A program made the translations under genes and the position numbers. A stretch of DNA of 64,000 bases from Algiphilus sp965216485 (GTDB taxonomy: Bacteria; Pseudomonadota; Gammaproteobacteria; Nevskiales; Nevskiaceae): assembly GCF_965216485.1 (NCBI RefSeq), contig NZ_OZ244162.1, positions 1,736,001 through 1,800,000 on the forward strand. Direction: 5' to 3'. This document shows positions 33,721 through 42,997 of this stretch, piece by piece; positions within the stretch are counted from its first letter, which is position 1, and each line of letters starts with the position of its first letter. The notes below the pieces were generated by a model. The model saw nothing but the letters and a program-made list of their open reading frames with translations, had not been told where the DNA came from and ran no database searches.

Positions 33721-34895
33721 ACAAGCCCGAAAACACGCAGCAGACAGAGCGCCGCCCGACGGCCGCCGGTGAATTGGACAGCATCAGCGATGTGCTGGAT
33801 GACATCCGCGCAGGGCGCATGGTCGTCATCATGGATGACGAGGATCGCGAGAACGAGGGCGATCTCATCATGGCCGCCGAATGCGTGCGGGCGGAGGACA
33901 TCAACTTCATGGCGCGTCACGCCCGTGGACTGATCTGTCTGACGTTGAGCCCGGAACGCTGCCGCCAGCTGCGCCTGCCGCCGATGGTAGCGCACGGCGA
34001 TGATGCCCACCGCACGGCCTTCACGGTGTCCATCGAGGCGGCCGAGGGCGTGACCACGGGTATTTCAGCCTTCGACCGCGCCCATACCATCCGCACCGCG
34101 GTCAAGCCCGATGCCTCGCCGCAGGATCTGGTGCAGCCTGGGCACGTCTTCCCGTTGATGGCGCAGCCGGGTGGGGTGCTGACGCGCGCCGGGCACACCG
34201 AAGCCGGTTGCGATCTGGCGCGGCTGGCTGGGCTGGAGCCGGCATCGGTGATCGTCGAGATCATGAACGAAGACGGGACCATGGCGCGGCGGCCGGACCT
34301 GGAGGTCTTCGCCCGCGAGCACGGCCTGCGTATTGGCACCATCGCCGATCTCATCCGCTATCGCCTGCAGCAGGAGCACAGCGTCGAGCGCGTGGCGGAA
34401 TCGCGGGTGGAGACCGAATTCGGGCCCTTCCGTCTGATCAGCTACGAGGATTCCGCGGATAACACGGTACATCTGGCGCTCGTGCGCGGTGAGATTTCGC
34501 CGGAAACGCCGACGCTGGTCCGCGTCCATCTGCGCAACACCCTGGCCGACACCCTGGGCGTGCAGCATCCTGACTTCGGCTGGCCGCTGCGCCGCGCGCT
34601 GCAGCGCATCGCCGAGGAGGGCCACGGCGTACTCGTCGTGCTGCGCAAGCCGGAATCGCCGCGCGAGCTCGCGCAGCAGATTCAGGAGCTGAGCCTGAGC
34701 GCCAGCCACCACCATCAGGACGTGGCCATCACCACCGGCCACGACCACGAGGAAGTGCTGCGAACCTACGGCATCGGTGCCCAGATCCTGTCCGATGTGG
34801 GCGTGCGCAAGATGCGCGTGCTGTCCGCCCCCAAGCGCATGCAGGGTTTGTCGGGCTTCGATCTGGAAGTGACGGAATATGTCCCCTGCGATTGA
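33717..34895 (+). CDS. ribB: 3,4-dihydroxy-2-butanone 4-phosphate synthase with degenerate GTP cyclohydrolase II-like domain
   Basis: A 392-residue RibBA-shaped protein. The N-terminal DHBP synthase domain is intact: IMDDEDRENEGDLIMAAE with its acidic metal site, FMARHARGLICL, FPLMAQPGGVLTRAGHTEA. The C-terminal domain aligns with GTP cyclohydrolase II but lacks the three Zn-binding cysteines: the usual VHSEC...LxCDCG region reads VRVHLRNTLADTLG followed by HPDFGWPLRRAL. It is therefore probably only a DHBP synthase, like the RibBX proteins described in Shewanella, and a separate ribA should exist elsewhere. Overlaps ribE by four bases. Confidence 0.9.
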   Translation: MNKPENTQQTERRPTAAGELDSISDVLDDIRAGRMVVIMDDEDRENEGDLIMAAECVRAEDINFMARHARGLICLTLSPERCRQLRLPPMVAHGDDAHRTAFTVSIEAAEGVTTGISAFDRAHTIRTAVKPDASPQDLVQPGHVFPLMAQPGGVLTRAGHTEAGCDLARLAGLEPASVIVEIMNEDGTMARRPDLEVFAREHGLRIGTIADLIRYRLQQEHSVERVAESRVETEFGPFRLISYEDSADNTVHLALVRGEISPETPTLVRVHLRNTLADTLGVQHPDFGWPLRRALQRIAEEGHGVLVVLRKPESPRELAQQIQELSLSASHHHQDVAITTGHDHEEVLRTYGIGAQILSDVGVRKMRVLSAPKRMQGLSGFDLEVTEYVPCD

Positions 34896-34907
34896 GGGCG
34901 GTCGGCC

Positions 34908-35405
34908 ATGAGCGATATGAAATCGGGATACCACGCACCGCCGCCACCGGCGCCGGACGAATTCGCCAACACCCGGGTGGCCATCGTGGCCACACGCTGG
35001 AATGCCGAGGTGGTGGACGCCCTGGTGGAAGGCGCCGCCAATGCGCTGCGCGATTGGGGGGTGGCCGAGAACAACGTCAGCATCTATCGCGCCCCCGGTG
35101 CATACGAGCTTCCTCTGGCCTGCGAGCAGCTCGCCCGCGGCAAGCATTTCGACGGGGTGGTGGCTCTTGGGGCGGTGATCCGTGGCGATACCCCGCATTT
35201 CGATTTCGTGGCGGGCGAGTGCGCGCGCGGCCTGCAGGAGGTCATGCTGCGGCACGCCTTACCGGTCGGTTTCGGCGTGCTCACGGTCAATACTGCGGAG
35301 CAGGCGACCGAACGCGCCGGTGAAGGGCACGACAACAAGGGCTATGAGGCCGCGCAGGCGGTGCTCGAGATGATCCGCTTTGAATGGGAGGTCGATGCAC
35401 CGTGA
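34908..35405 (+). CDS. ribH: 6,7-dimethyl-8-ribityllumazine synthase
   Basis: Condenses the RibD-derived pyrimidine with DHBP, forming the substrate of RibE. 165 residues. VAIVATRWNAEVVDALVEGA, YRAPGAYELPLACEQLA, ALGAVIRGDTPHFDFVAGE (catalytic His region), PVGFGVLTVNTAEQATERAG and HDNKGYEAAQA are all family motifs. The N-terminus has a short Pro-rich extension. Overlaps nusB by four bases. Confidence 0.96.
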   Translation: MSDMKSGYHAPPPPAPDEFANTRVAIVATRWNAEVVDALVEGAANALRDWGVAENNVSIYRAPGAYELPLACEQLARGKHFDGVVALGAVIRGDTPHFDFVAGECARGLQEVMLRHALPVGFGVLTVNTAEQATERAGEGHDNKGYEAAQAVLEMIRFEWEVDAP

Positions 35406-35878
35406 ATGATAGCGGTGCCCCAAAGGGGCGGGGGCAAAAGGCACAGGGGCCTAGCCGGCGCGGCCTGGCGCGGCGATTGACCGTGCAGGCGCTCTATCAC
35501 TGGCTGGTCAATGAAGCCCCGGCCGAGCAGATCCTGCGCGAGTTTCGCGAGGACCCGGGCCTGGGCCGGGCGGACGGCAACTACTTTGATGAACTATTGC
35601 GCGCGATCACGGCCGACGCCACGCATATCACCCAGACCTTTGCGCCCCATCTGGACCGGCCGTTGGAGGAGCTCGATCCCACCGAACGCGCCATCCTGCT
35701 GGTGGGCACTTTCGAATTGATGGCCAAGCCGGACGTGCCGTGGCGGGTGGTGGTCAACGAGTCCGTCAATCTGACCAAGATGTTCGGTGGTGTCGACGAG
35801 TCCTATCGTTTCGTCAACGGTGTGCTCGACCGCGTCGCGCACGATGTCCGTGCCGACCATGTGCGCGCGGGTCTGTAG
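35402..35878 (+). CDS. nusB: Transcription antitermination factor NusB
   Basis: RNA-binding component of the rRNA antitermination complex with NusE/S10. 158 residues. RRGLARRLTVQALYHWLVNE at the start of the helical fold, DPTERAILLVGTFELMAKPD, VVVNESVNLTKMFGG and YRFVNGVLDRVAHDVR near the C-terminus. The start is GTG at 35402, overlapping the ribH stop. Adjacent ribH-nusB is a conserved pairing. Confidence 0.95.
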   Translation: MNDSGAPKGRGQKAQGPSRRGLARRLTVQALYHWLVNEAPAEQILREFREDPGLGRADGNYFDELLRAITADATHITQTFAPHLDRPLEELDPTERAILLVGTFELMAKPDVPWRVVVNESVNLTKMFGGVDESYRFVNGVLDRVAHDVRADHVRAGL

Positions 35879-35890
35879 AGCCGGCGCGGC

Positions 35891-36820
35891 GTGACCGAAT
35901 TCGAGCTGATCCGCGACTATTTCGGCGGCGCTACCGGGCCGGCAGTACGGCTCGGGGTGGGCGACGACGCCGCTCTGCTGGCGGTGTCGCCCGAGCACGA
36001 GCTCGTGCTCAGCTGCGACACCATGGTGGTAGGCCGGCATTTTCGCGAGGACGCCGAGCCTGGCGACATCGGCTGGAAGGCGCTGCAGGCCGCCGCCTCC
36101 GATCTCGCGGCCATGGGGGCGCGCCCGCTGGGCTGCATGTTGGCGCTGAGCCTGCCGACGGCAGATGCCGACTGGCTGGAAGCCTTTGCGCGCGGCCTTG
36201 GCGAAGCGGTCACCGCCCTGGGCCTGCCGCTCGTAGGCGGGGACACCACGCGCGGCCCGCTGACCATCACGCTCACCGTTACCGGGGAGGTGCCCGTCGA
36301 CGGCGCCTTGCGGCGCTCCGGTGCGCGACCCGGGGATCTGCTGGTGGTCACCGGTACGCTGGGTGATGCGGCCGCCGCGCTGGCAGGCACCGAGAGCACA
36401 GCGCTGCAGCAACGGCTGCATCGCCCTGTGGCACGATTGACCGAGGGGCAGGCCTTGCGCGGACTGGCGCGCGCCGCGGTGGATCTGTCGGATGGGCTGC
36501 TCGCCGATGTGGGCCATATCTGCAGCACCAGTCATCTGGGGGCGGATATCCGTGCCGACCTGCTGCCGGCCTCCGAGGCGTTACAGGCGATGGACGTGTC
36601 CGAGGCCCAGTTGCTGGAGTGGCAGGCAAGTGGCGGTGAGGATTACGAACTGGCGGTGGCGATCGCCCCGGATCTGGTCCAGCATGCGGTGGCGCGCTGC
36701 GCCGAAGCGGGCACGGCACTGACCGTGATCGGCCGCTTCCGACGCGGAAGCGGTGTGCGCTTGTTGCGTACCGACGGCACAGAAATAGAAATGGAAAGAG
36801 GGGGGTATAGCCATTTTTAA
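35891..36820 (+). CDS. thiL: Thiamine-monophosphate kinase
   Basis: Phosphorylates thiamine monophosphate to the active diphosphate. 309 residues. FELIRDYF at the N-terminus, RLGVGDDAALLA and LVLSCDTMVVGRHF (Mg-ATP acidic residues), GWKALQAAASDLAAMGARP, LVGGDTTRGPLTITLTVTGE, AVDLSDGLLADVGHI, and ASGGEDYELAVAI. The start is GTG at 35891, 12 bases after nusB. Confidence 0.95.
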   Translation: MTEFELIRDYFGGATGPAVRLGVGDDAALLAVSPEHELVLSCDTMVVGRHFREDAEPGDIGWKALQAAASDLAAMGARPLGCMLALSLPTADADWLEAFARGLGEAVTALGLPLVGGDTTRGPLTITLTVTGEVPVDGALRRSGARPGDLLVVTGTLGDAAAALAGTESTALQQRLHRPVARLTEGQALRGLARAAVDLSDGLLADVGHICSTSHLGADIRADLLPASEALQAMDVSEAQLLEWQASGGEDYELAVAIAPDLVQHAVARCAEAGTALTVIGRFRRGSGVRLLRTDGTEIEMERGGYSHF

Positions 36821-36859
36821 AGGCAATTTCGAGATGCGTGGTGGCGCGGGGGTGGCACC

Positions 36860-37399
36860 ATGACGCAGCAGGGAACGGCGATCCGTTTTCCACCACGGCT
36901 GATTCTGGCCTCGCCGATCCATACCATCGCCTTCGGCTTTGGGACCGGGCTGTCGCCGGTAGCGCCCGGTACCTTCGGCACCCTGCCGGGCGTTCTGCTG
37001 TTTCTGGCGCTGAGCTGGCTGCATGTGCAGGCCTTTGCACTGGCGCTGGCGATCATTGCTCTGCTGGGTTGGGCGGTCTGCGCCTACAGCAGCCGCAAGC
37101 TCGGCGTGCATGACCATCCGGGCATTGTGGTGGACGAAATGGTGGGCTACTGCGTGGCGGCGGCGCCGCTGCTGCCCGCCCTCGGCTGGGTGGAGGCGCC
37201 GCTGTGGCTGGGCCTGCTGGTGGCCTTCGTGGCCTTCCGCTTCTTTGACATTCTCAAGCCATGGCCCATCCGCTGGCTCGACCGCCACGTAGGCGGGGGG
37301 CTTGGCATCATGGTGGATGACCTGCTGGCGGGTGTCTTCGCCGCGGTCGTCACGGGGGTCTTGACCCTCCTTTTGGGTGAAGCACTGGTGCCGGCCTAG
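36860..37399 (+). CDS. pgpA: Phosphatidylglycerophosphatase A
   Basis: Dephosphorylates PG-phosphate to phosphatidylglycerol in the inner membrane. 179 residues with several hydrophobic helices. ASPIHTIAFGFGTGLSPVAPGTFGTL, HDHPGIVVDEMVGYCVA, FRFFDILKPWPIRWLDR and GGLGIMVDDLLAGVFAA carry the conserved acidic residues. Last gene of the thiL-pgpA pair. Confidence 0.94.
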   Translation: MTQQGTAIRFPPRLILASPIHTIAFGFGTGLSPVAPGTFGTLPGVLLFLALSWLHVQAFALALAIIALLGWAVCAYSSRKLGVHDHPGIVVDEMVGYCVAAAPLLPALGWVEAPLWLGLLVAFVAFRFFDILKPWPIRWLDRHVGGGLGIMVDDLLAGVFAAVVTGVLTLLLGEALVPA

Positions 37400-37510
37400 C
37401 AGGCACCTTGACCGCTGGCGAAGGCTGGCGGGTACAACACACACAGGCGGTGGCAGCGCAGACCCGTTACTGGGGCGGCACCGCATATTGCGATCAAGAA
37501 GGCAGGAGCT

Positions 37511-39307
37511 ATGACAGACAAGAAGGTGCGCATCGGCTGTGCAGCCGGATTCTGGGGGGATACCAATACGGCGGCGGAGCAGCTGGTCAGCAAGGGCGAC
37601 ATCGACTACCTGGTCTTCGACTATCTGGCCGAGATCACCATGTCCATCCTTGCCGCCAAGCGCATGCGCGATCCGGACGAGGGCTATGCCAATGACTTCG
37701 TCAAGCACGTCATGGGGGACCTGGCGCCGCAGATCGCGCAGAAGGGCATCAAGGTGGTGGCCAATGCCGGGGGCGTCAATCCGCTGGCCTGCAAGAAGGC
37801 GCTGGAAGAGGTTCTTGAGCAAGCCGGCGTATCGCTCAAGGTGGCAGTGGTGCTGGGGGATGACCTGATGCCGCGGCTGGACGATTTCAGCGATGCGGTG
37901 GAGATGGAAAGCGGCGCTGCCATGCCCTCCGGCATTGTGTCGATGAATGCTTACCTCGGTGCGCTGCCGATCGTGCGCGCGCTGGAGGCGGGGGCCGATA
38001 TCGTGGTCACCGGACGCTGTGTGGATTCCGCCGTGGTGCTCGGCCCGCTCATGCATGAGCTGGGCTGGGGGCAGACCGACTATGACCAGCTCGCGGCGGG
38101 TTCGCTGGCCGGTCATATCATCGAGTGCGGCGCCCAGTGCACTGGCGGCAATTTCACCGACTGGCGCACAGTGGCGGACGGTTATCCGGACATGGGCTTC
38201 CCGATTGCCGAAGTCGCCGCCGACGGCAGCATGGTCATCACCAAGCCCGAAGGCACGGGTGGGGCAGTGACCCGCTTCACGGTTCTGGAGCAGATGCTGT
38301 ACGAGATCGGCGACCCGCGCAGCTACCACCTGCCGGACGTGATCTGCGATTTCAGCGAAGTGCGCTACGAGGATCTGGGCAACAACCGCGTCGCCGTGCA
38401 TGGCACCAAGGGCCGCGCGCCCAGTGGCAACTACAAGGTGAGCGCGACCTATCCCGCCGGCATGCGCTGCGCTGCGCTGTTCATGATGGGCGGCATCGAT
38501 GCGGCCGAGAAGGGACGCACGGTGGCGAAGGCGATCATCGAAAAGGTGCGTCGCCAGTTCAAGGAAAAGGGTTATGACGACTTCACCGGCGTGGATATCC
38601 ACGCGGTGGGTTCGGAAGAGAGCTACGGCCCGCATGCCCGGCCCGCGGCACAGGCCACCCGCGAGGTGGTGATGAAGATCGCCGTACAGCACAAGAATCC
38701 CAAGGCGATGCAGCTGTTCTCGCGCGAGATCGCCCAGGCCGCTACCGGCATGGCGCCGGGCTATACCGGCTATTTCGGTTCCGGGCGCCCGCAGGCGAGC
38801 ATGGTGCCGCGGCTTTTTTCGACCCTGGTGCCCAAGGCGCGCATCACCGCCGAGATTGCTGTGGACGACCGCCGCGAGACAGTCGCCATCCCCACTGAGG
38901 AACACGCTGATCAGCCGCCGCAGGCGGTGGAACCGCCGGCGCCGGACGGCGGTACGGAGATGGTCGAGGTGCCCCTGGTGCAGGTGGCCTGCGCCCGCTC
39001 GGGCGACAAGGGCGACCACGCCAATGTGGGCGTCATCGCCCGCAGCCCCGAGCTGCTGCCCTGGATTGCCCAGACGCTGACGGCGGAGGCCGTGCAGGCC
39101 TATTTCGCCCACCTGATCGATGCACAGCGGGGCAGCGTGCAGCGCTGGTATCTGCCGGGCTCGGACAGCCTGAATTTCCTGCTTCGCCACGCACTGGGCG
39201 GTGGCGGCGCGGCCAGTCTGCGCACCGATCCGCAGGGCAAGGCCTTCGCGCAGATGCTGTTGGACTGCCCGGTACGTGTGCCCAAGGCACTGGTACCGCG
39301 ACAGTAG
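37511..39307 (+). CDS. AtuA family (DUF1446) protein
   Basis: A 598-residue protein of the acyclic terpene utilisation AtuA family. The main domain begins IGCAAGFWGDTNTAAEQLVS with DYLVFDYLAEITMSILA, KVVANAGGVNPLACKKAL, DIVVTGRCVDSAVVLGPLMH and GHIIECGAQCTGGNFTDW. A C-terminal AtuA-like domain of about 110 residues (VQVACARSGDKGDHANVGVI) is fused, as in many members. Biochemical function is unknown; members lie beside acyl-CoA degradation genes. Here ETF and an SDR follow, which fits catabolism of a branched or terpenoid acid. RBS AGGAG precedes the ATG. Confidence 0.85.
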   Translation: MTDKKVRIGCAAGFWGDTNTAAEQLVSKGDIDYLVFDYLAEITMSILAAKRMRDPDEGYANDFVKHVMGDLAPQIAQKGIKVVANAGGVNPLACKKALEEVLEQAGVSLKVAVVLGDDLMPRLDDFSDAVEMESGAAMPSGIVSMNAYLGALPIVRALEAGADIVVTGRCVDSAVVLGPLMHELGWGQTDYDQLAAGSLAGHIIECGAQCTGGNFTDWRTVADGYPDMGFPIAEVAADGSMVITKPEGTGGAVTRFTVLEQMLYEIGDPRSYHLPDVICDFSEVRYEDLGNNRVAVHGTKGRAPSGNYKVSATYPAGMRCAALFMMGGIDAAEKGRTVAKAIIEKVRRQFKEKGYDDFTGVDIHAVGSEESYGPHARPAAQATREVVMKIAVQHKNPKAMQLFSREIAQAATGMAPGYTGYFGSGRPQASMVPRLFSTLVPKARITAEIAVDDRRETVAIPTEEHADQPPQAVEPPAPDGGTEMVEVPLVQVACARSGDKGDHANVGVIARSPELLPWIAQTLTAEAVQAYFAHLIDAQRGSVQRWYLPGSDSLNFLLRHALGGGGAASLRTDPQGKAFAQMLLDCPVRVPKALVPRQ

Positions 39308-39422
39308 AGATTGTCCCAATCGCCACGGTGGTGACGCCGGGCGCGCTACAATATGAGGCTTTCACCGAGGCTGCGCCGGGCCATGAAGCGCGGCACGAGC
39401 AGTCACACACACGAGGTGATGG

Positions 39423-41081
39423 ATGTCTGAAGAACGCGATGTAATGGAGTACGACGTCGTCATCGTCGGCGCCGGCCCGGCCGGCCTGTCGGCGGCCTGC
39501 CGACTCAAGCAGAAGGCGGAAAGCGCGGGCAAGGAGATCAGCGTCTGCGTGGTGGAGAAGGGCTCGGAAGTCGGCGCCCACATCCTCTCTGGTGCGGTCT
39601 TCGAGCCGCGCGCCCTGGATGAGCTTTTTCCGGACTGGAAGGAGCGCGGCGCCCCCCTGCTGACGCCGGTGACGCGCGACGAGATGCATCTGCTCAAGTC
39701 GCCGGAGAAGGGCAGCAAGCTGCCCAATGCCATTGTGCCGCGCACGATGCACAACCACGGAAACTACGTCATCTCCCTCGGCAAGGTCGTGCGCTGGCTG
39801 GGTGAGCAGGCCGAGGCACTGGGTGTGGAAATCTACCCCGGCTTTGCCGCACAGGACGCCATCATCGATGACGACGGCATCGTGCGCGGTATCGTCACCA
39901 ATGATCTGGGTGTGGCGCGCGACGGCAGCCACAAGGACGACTACTACCCGGGCATGGAGCTGCGCGCCAAGTACACCCTCTTTGCCGAGGGCTGCCGTGG
40001 CCATCTCGGCAAGCGTCTCATCAGCCAGTACGCGCTGGACAAGGACCGCGACCCGCAGCACTACGGCATCGGCCTCAAGGAACTGTGGGAAATCCCGGCC
40101 GAGAAGCACGAGCCCGGCCTGGTGGTACACGGTGCCGGCTGGCCGCTCGACGACGACAACCCCGGTGGCTGGTTCCTCTATCACCTTGAGGACAACATGG
40201 TCTCGGTCGGGCTGATCGTCGACCTGTCCTACGAGAACCCCTATCTCTCACCCTTCGACGAGTTCCAGCGCCTGAAGCACCACCCGGTGCTGGCCAAGCA
40301 TCTGGAGGGCGGCAAGCGCGTCTCCTACGGTGCGCGCGCCATCACCAAGGGCGGGCTCAATGCGCTTCCGAAGATGGTCTTCCCGGGCGGCATGCTGATC
40401 GGCTGCGACGCGGGGACGCTCAACTTCGCCAAGATCAAGGGCAGCCATACCGCGATGAAGTGCGGCATGATCGCGGCCGAGGTCTGTGGCGATGCGCTTA
40501 TGGAAGGCGCCGAAGGCGGCGACACCCTCGAGCGGTTCACGACGGACTTCGAGCAGAGCTGGCTGTACGAGGAACTCAAGCAGAGCCGCAACTTCGGCCC
40601 TGCCATCCACAAGATGGGCGCCTTCTTCGGTGGTGCCTTCAACTTCATCGAGCAGTCCATCTTCCGCGGCCATGTGCCTTGGACGCTGCACGATCGTCAG
40701 CCGGACCACGCCACGCTCAAGCCGGCCTCTGAGGCGACGCATATCGAGTACCCGAAGCCGGACGGCAAGCTTTCCTTCGACAAGCTGTCCTCGGTCTTCC
40801 TGTCGAGCACCAACCACGAGGAAGACCAGCCCGTGCATCTGGTGCTCAGCGACACGCGCATTCCCATCGAACACAATCTTCCGACCTATGCCGAGCCTGC
40901 CCAGCGCTACTGCCCGGCCGGCGTCTATGAGGTGGTCGATGACGGCAGCGGCGGGCAACGATTCCAGATCAACGCCCAGAACTGCGTGCACTGCAAGACC
41001 TGCGACATCAAGGATCCCTCGCAGAACATCACCTGGGTGGCACCCGCAGGCGGGGGCGGGCCCAACTACGGCGCCATGTGA
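39423..41081 (+). CDS. Electron transfer flavoprotein-ubiquinone oxidoreductase
   Basis: Passes electrons from ETF to the quinone pool at the inner membrane. 552 residues. FAD loop VVIVGAGPAGLSAACRL, VVEKGSEVGAHILSGAVFEPRAL, the membrane-interacting region and FAD-contact GCDAGTLNFAKIKGSHTAMK, and a C-terminal 4Fe-4S set CPAGVYEV with NCVHCKTCDIKDPSQNITW. The protein ends GGGGPNYGAM, as in homologues. etfB and etfA follow on the same strand after 65 and 84 bases. A TACAAT at 39347 may be its -10. Confidence 0.95.
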   Translation: MSEERDVMEYDVVIVGAGPAGLSAACRLKQKAESAGKEISVCVVEKGSEVGAHILSGAVFEPRALDELFPDWKERGAPLLTPVTRDEMHLLKSPEKGSKLPNAIVPRTMHNHGNYVISLGKVVRWLGEQAEALGVEIYPGFAAQDAIIDDDGIVRGIVTNDLGVARDGSHKDDYYPGMELRAKYTLFAEGCRGHLGKRLISQYALDKDRDPQHYGIGLKELWEIPAEKHEPGLVVHGAGWPLDDDNPGGWFLYHLEDNMVSVGLIVDLSYENPYLSPFDEFQRLKHHPVLAKHLEGGKRVSYGARAITKGGLNALPKMVFPGGMLIGCDAGTLNFAKIKGSHTAMKCGMIAAEVCGDALMEGAEGGDTLERFTTDFEQSWLYEELKQSRNFGPAIHKMGAFFGGAFNFIEQSIFRGHVPWTLHDRQPDHATLKPASEATHIEYPKPDGKLSFDKLSSVFLSSTNHEEDQPVHLVLSDTRIPIEHNLPTYAEPAQRYCPAGVYEVVDDGSGGQRFQINAQNCVHCKTCDIKDPSQNITWVAPAGGGGPNYGAM

Positions 41082-41146
41082 TTCCTGCGCGCCCTGCGGT
41101 GACGCATTAAAAATATTTTGAATCAAGCAGATAAGAGAGGTTTTTC

Positions 41147-41893
41147 ATGAAGGCTCTGGTAAGCGTCAAGCGCGTTGTCGATTACAACGTGCGCATTCAG
41201 GTGAAGGGCGACGGCTCGGGCGTCGTCACTGACGGCGTCAAGCACTCGATGAACCCCTTTGACGAGATCGCGATGGAAGAAGCGGTCCGTTTAAAGGAGA
41301 AGGGCATCGTGAGCGAGATCGTGGCGGTCACCATCGGTGGCGCCAAGTCCGAGGAGACGCTGCGCACCGCGCTGGCCTTCGGAGCCGACCGCGCCATTCA
41401 CGTCAAGACCGAGGAAGCGGTTGAGCCATTGACCGCGGCGCGTACCCTCAAGGCGGTGTTCGAGAAAGAAACGCCGGAGATCTTCCTGATGGGCAAGCAG
41501 GCCATCGACGATGACGCCAACCAGACCGGCCAGATGACCGCCGCGCTGCTGGGGCTGCCGCAGGCCACCTTTGCCTCCAAGGTCGAGATTGCCGACGGCA
41601 AGGCCACGGTGACGCGCGAAATCGACGCCGGACTGGAAACCCTGGAAGTGGACCTGCCGGCGGTGATCACCACCGACCTGCGTCTGAATGAGCCGCGCTA
41701 TCTCAAGCTGCCGGACATCATGAAGGCCAAGAAGAAGCCGGTGGACGCCACCAGCCTGGACGAGCTGGGCGTGGAGCCCGCCGCGGCCATCAAGGTCACC
41801 AAGACCGCACCGCCGCCCGAGCGCAGCAAGGGCGAGATGGTCAAGGATGTCGACGAGCTGGTCGAGAAGCTCAAGTCCAAGGGCCTGGTCTGA
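41147..41893 (+). CDS. etfB: Electron transfer flavoprotein beta subunit
   Basis: AMP-binding subunit of ETF, which accepts electrons from acyl-CoA dehydrogenases. 248 residues. MKALVSVKRVVDYNVRIQVK, HSMNPFDEIAMEEAVRLKEK, ALAFGADRAIHVKTEE, FLMGKQAIDDDANQTGQMTA, and the recognition loop region LPAVITTDLRLNEPRYL. Followed by etfA. Confidence 0.96.
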   Translation: MKALVSVKRVVDYNVRIQVKGDGSGVVTDGVKHSMNPFDEIAMEEAVRLKEKGIVSEIVAVTIGGAKSEETLRTALAFGADRAIHVKTEEAVEPLTAARTLKAVFEKETPEIFLMGKQAIDDDANQTGQMTAALLGLPQATFASKVEIADGKATVTREIDAGLETLEVDLPAVITTDLRLNEPRYLKLPDIMKAKKKPVDATSLDELGVEPAAAIKVTKTAPPPERSKGEMVKDVDELVEKLKSKGLV

Positions 41894-41977
41894 AGCCAGG
41901 CATGTGTGCGCCGCGCGGATTGATCAAACATTGATGCTTCCGCGCCCGCCCTTCCATTCGAGATTTCGGGAAATAGC

Positions 41978-42919
41978 ATGAGCAAGATTCTTCTTATCGC
42001 AGAGCACGCCGAAGGCCAGCTCAACGCCGGTGTGGCCAAGGCCATGGACTGCGCCCAGCAGATCGGCGGCGACGTCGATGTCGCCATCCTGGCCGAGTCG
42101 GGTCAGTCAGTAGCCGAGCAGGCCGCCAAGCTGGCCGGCGTCACGCGGGTTCTGGTGGTCGACAACGCCGCCAATGCGCATCCTATGGCGGCCACCCTGG
42201 CGCCGCAGATCGTGGCCTTGGCCCAGCAGGGCGGCTACAGCCACGTCATTTCTACCAACAGCACGCAGGGCAAGGACCTGATGCCGCGCGTGGCCGCGCT
42301 GCTGGGCGTGCCGCAGGTGACCGACATCATGGCGGTGCACGGCCCCAACAGCTTTGATCGACCGATCTACGCCGGCAACGCCATCATCACCGTGGAAGCC
42401 CCCGCCGAGCCGCTGATCTGCGGCACCGTGCGTCTGGCCTCCTTCCAGCCGGTGGCCAGCGACAACAGCGCGCCCGTCGAGGCGGTCAGCGTCGACGCCG
42501 AGATTCCGGGCCACACGCGCTTCCAGGGTGTGGAAATCCACAAGTCGGATCGCCCGGACCTGCAGTCCGCACCGCGCGTGGTGTCCGGTGGCCGTGCCCT
42601 GGGATCCTCCGAGAATTTCGAGATCATCTACAAGCTGGCCGACAAGATCGGCGCCGCGGTGGGTGCATCCCGCGCCGCGGTGGACTCCGGTTACGTGCCG
42701 AACGACATGCAGGTGGGGCAGACCGGCAAGATCATCGCGCCTGAACTGTACATCTGTGCCGGCATTTCCGGCGCGATCCAGCATCTCGCCGGGATCAAGG
42801 ACGCGCGCACCATCGTGGCCATCAACAAGGACGAGGAAGCGCCGATCTTCGAAGTCGCCGACTACGGCCTGGTGGGCGATCTCTTCGAGGTCGTGCCGCA
42901 GCTGGCCGAAAAGCTCTGA
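41978..42919 (+). CDS. etfA: Electron transfer flavoprotein alpha subunit
   Basis: FAD-binding subunit of ETF. 313 residues. The C-terminal FAD signature is LYICAGISGAIQHLAGIKDA with IVAINKDEEAPIFEVADYG; GAAVGASRAAVDSGYVPND is the upstream FAD-contact region. An intrinsic terminator follows 31 bases after the stop. Confidence 0.96.
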   Translation: MSKILLIAEHAEGQLNAGVAKAMDCAQQIGGDVDVAILAESGQSVAEQAAKLAGVTRVLVVDNAANAHPMAATLAPQIVALAQQGGYSHVISTNSTQGKDLMPRVAALLGVPQVTDIMAVHGPNSFDRPIYAGNAIITVEAPAEPLICGTVRLASFQPVASDNSAPVEAVSVDAEIPGHTRFQGVEIHKSDRPDLQSAPRVVSGGRALGSSENFEIIYKLADKIGAAVGASRAAVDSGYVPNDMQVGQTGKIIAPELYICAGISGAIQHLAGIKDARTIVAINKDEEAPIFEVADYGLVGDLFEVVPQLAEKL

Positions 42920-42949
42920 TCGCGACTGCATTGGCAGTCTCGCAGTCCC

Positions 42950-42977
42950 ACGCCCCGGCCCGTCGCCGGGGCGTTTT
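42950..42977 (+). terminator. Rho-independent terminator after etfA
   Basis: Stem CGCCCCGGC/GCCGGGGCG with a 5-base loop and TTTTT. It ends 20 bases before the SDR start codon, so the SDR ribosome-binding site (AAGGAG, 42984-42989) directly follows the T-run and the SDR gene would depend on read-through or a promoter inside this stretch. Confidence 0.88.
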
Positions 42978-42997
42978 TGGTTCAAGGAGTCAGTACG

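Noticed and set aside
36581..39319. A 912-codon open frame on the minus strand
   Set aside because: It is the antisense shadow of thiL, pgpA and the AtuA gene, all with clear homology on the plus strand; no recognisable domains.
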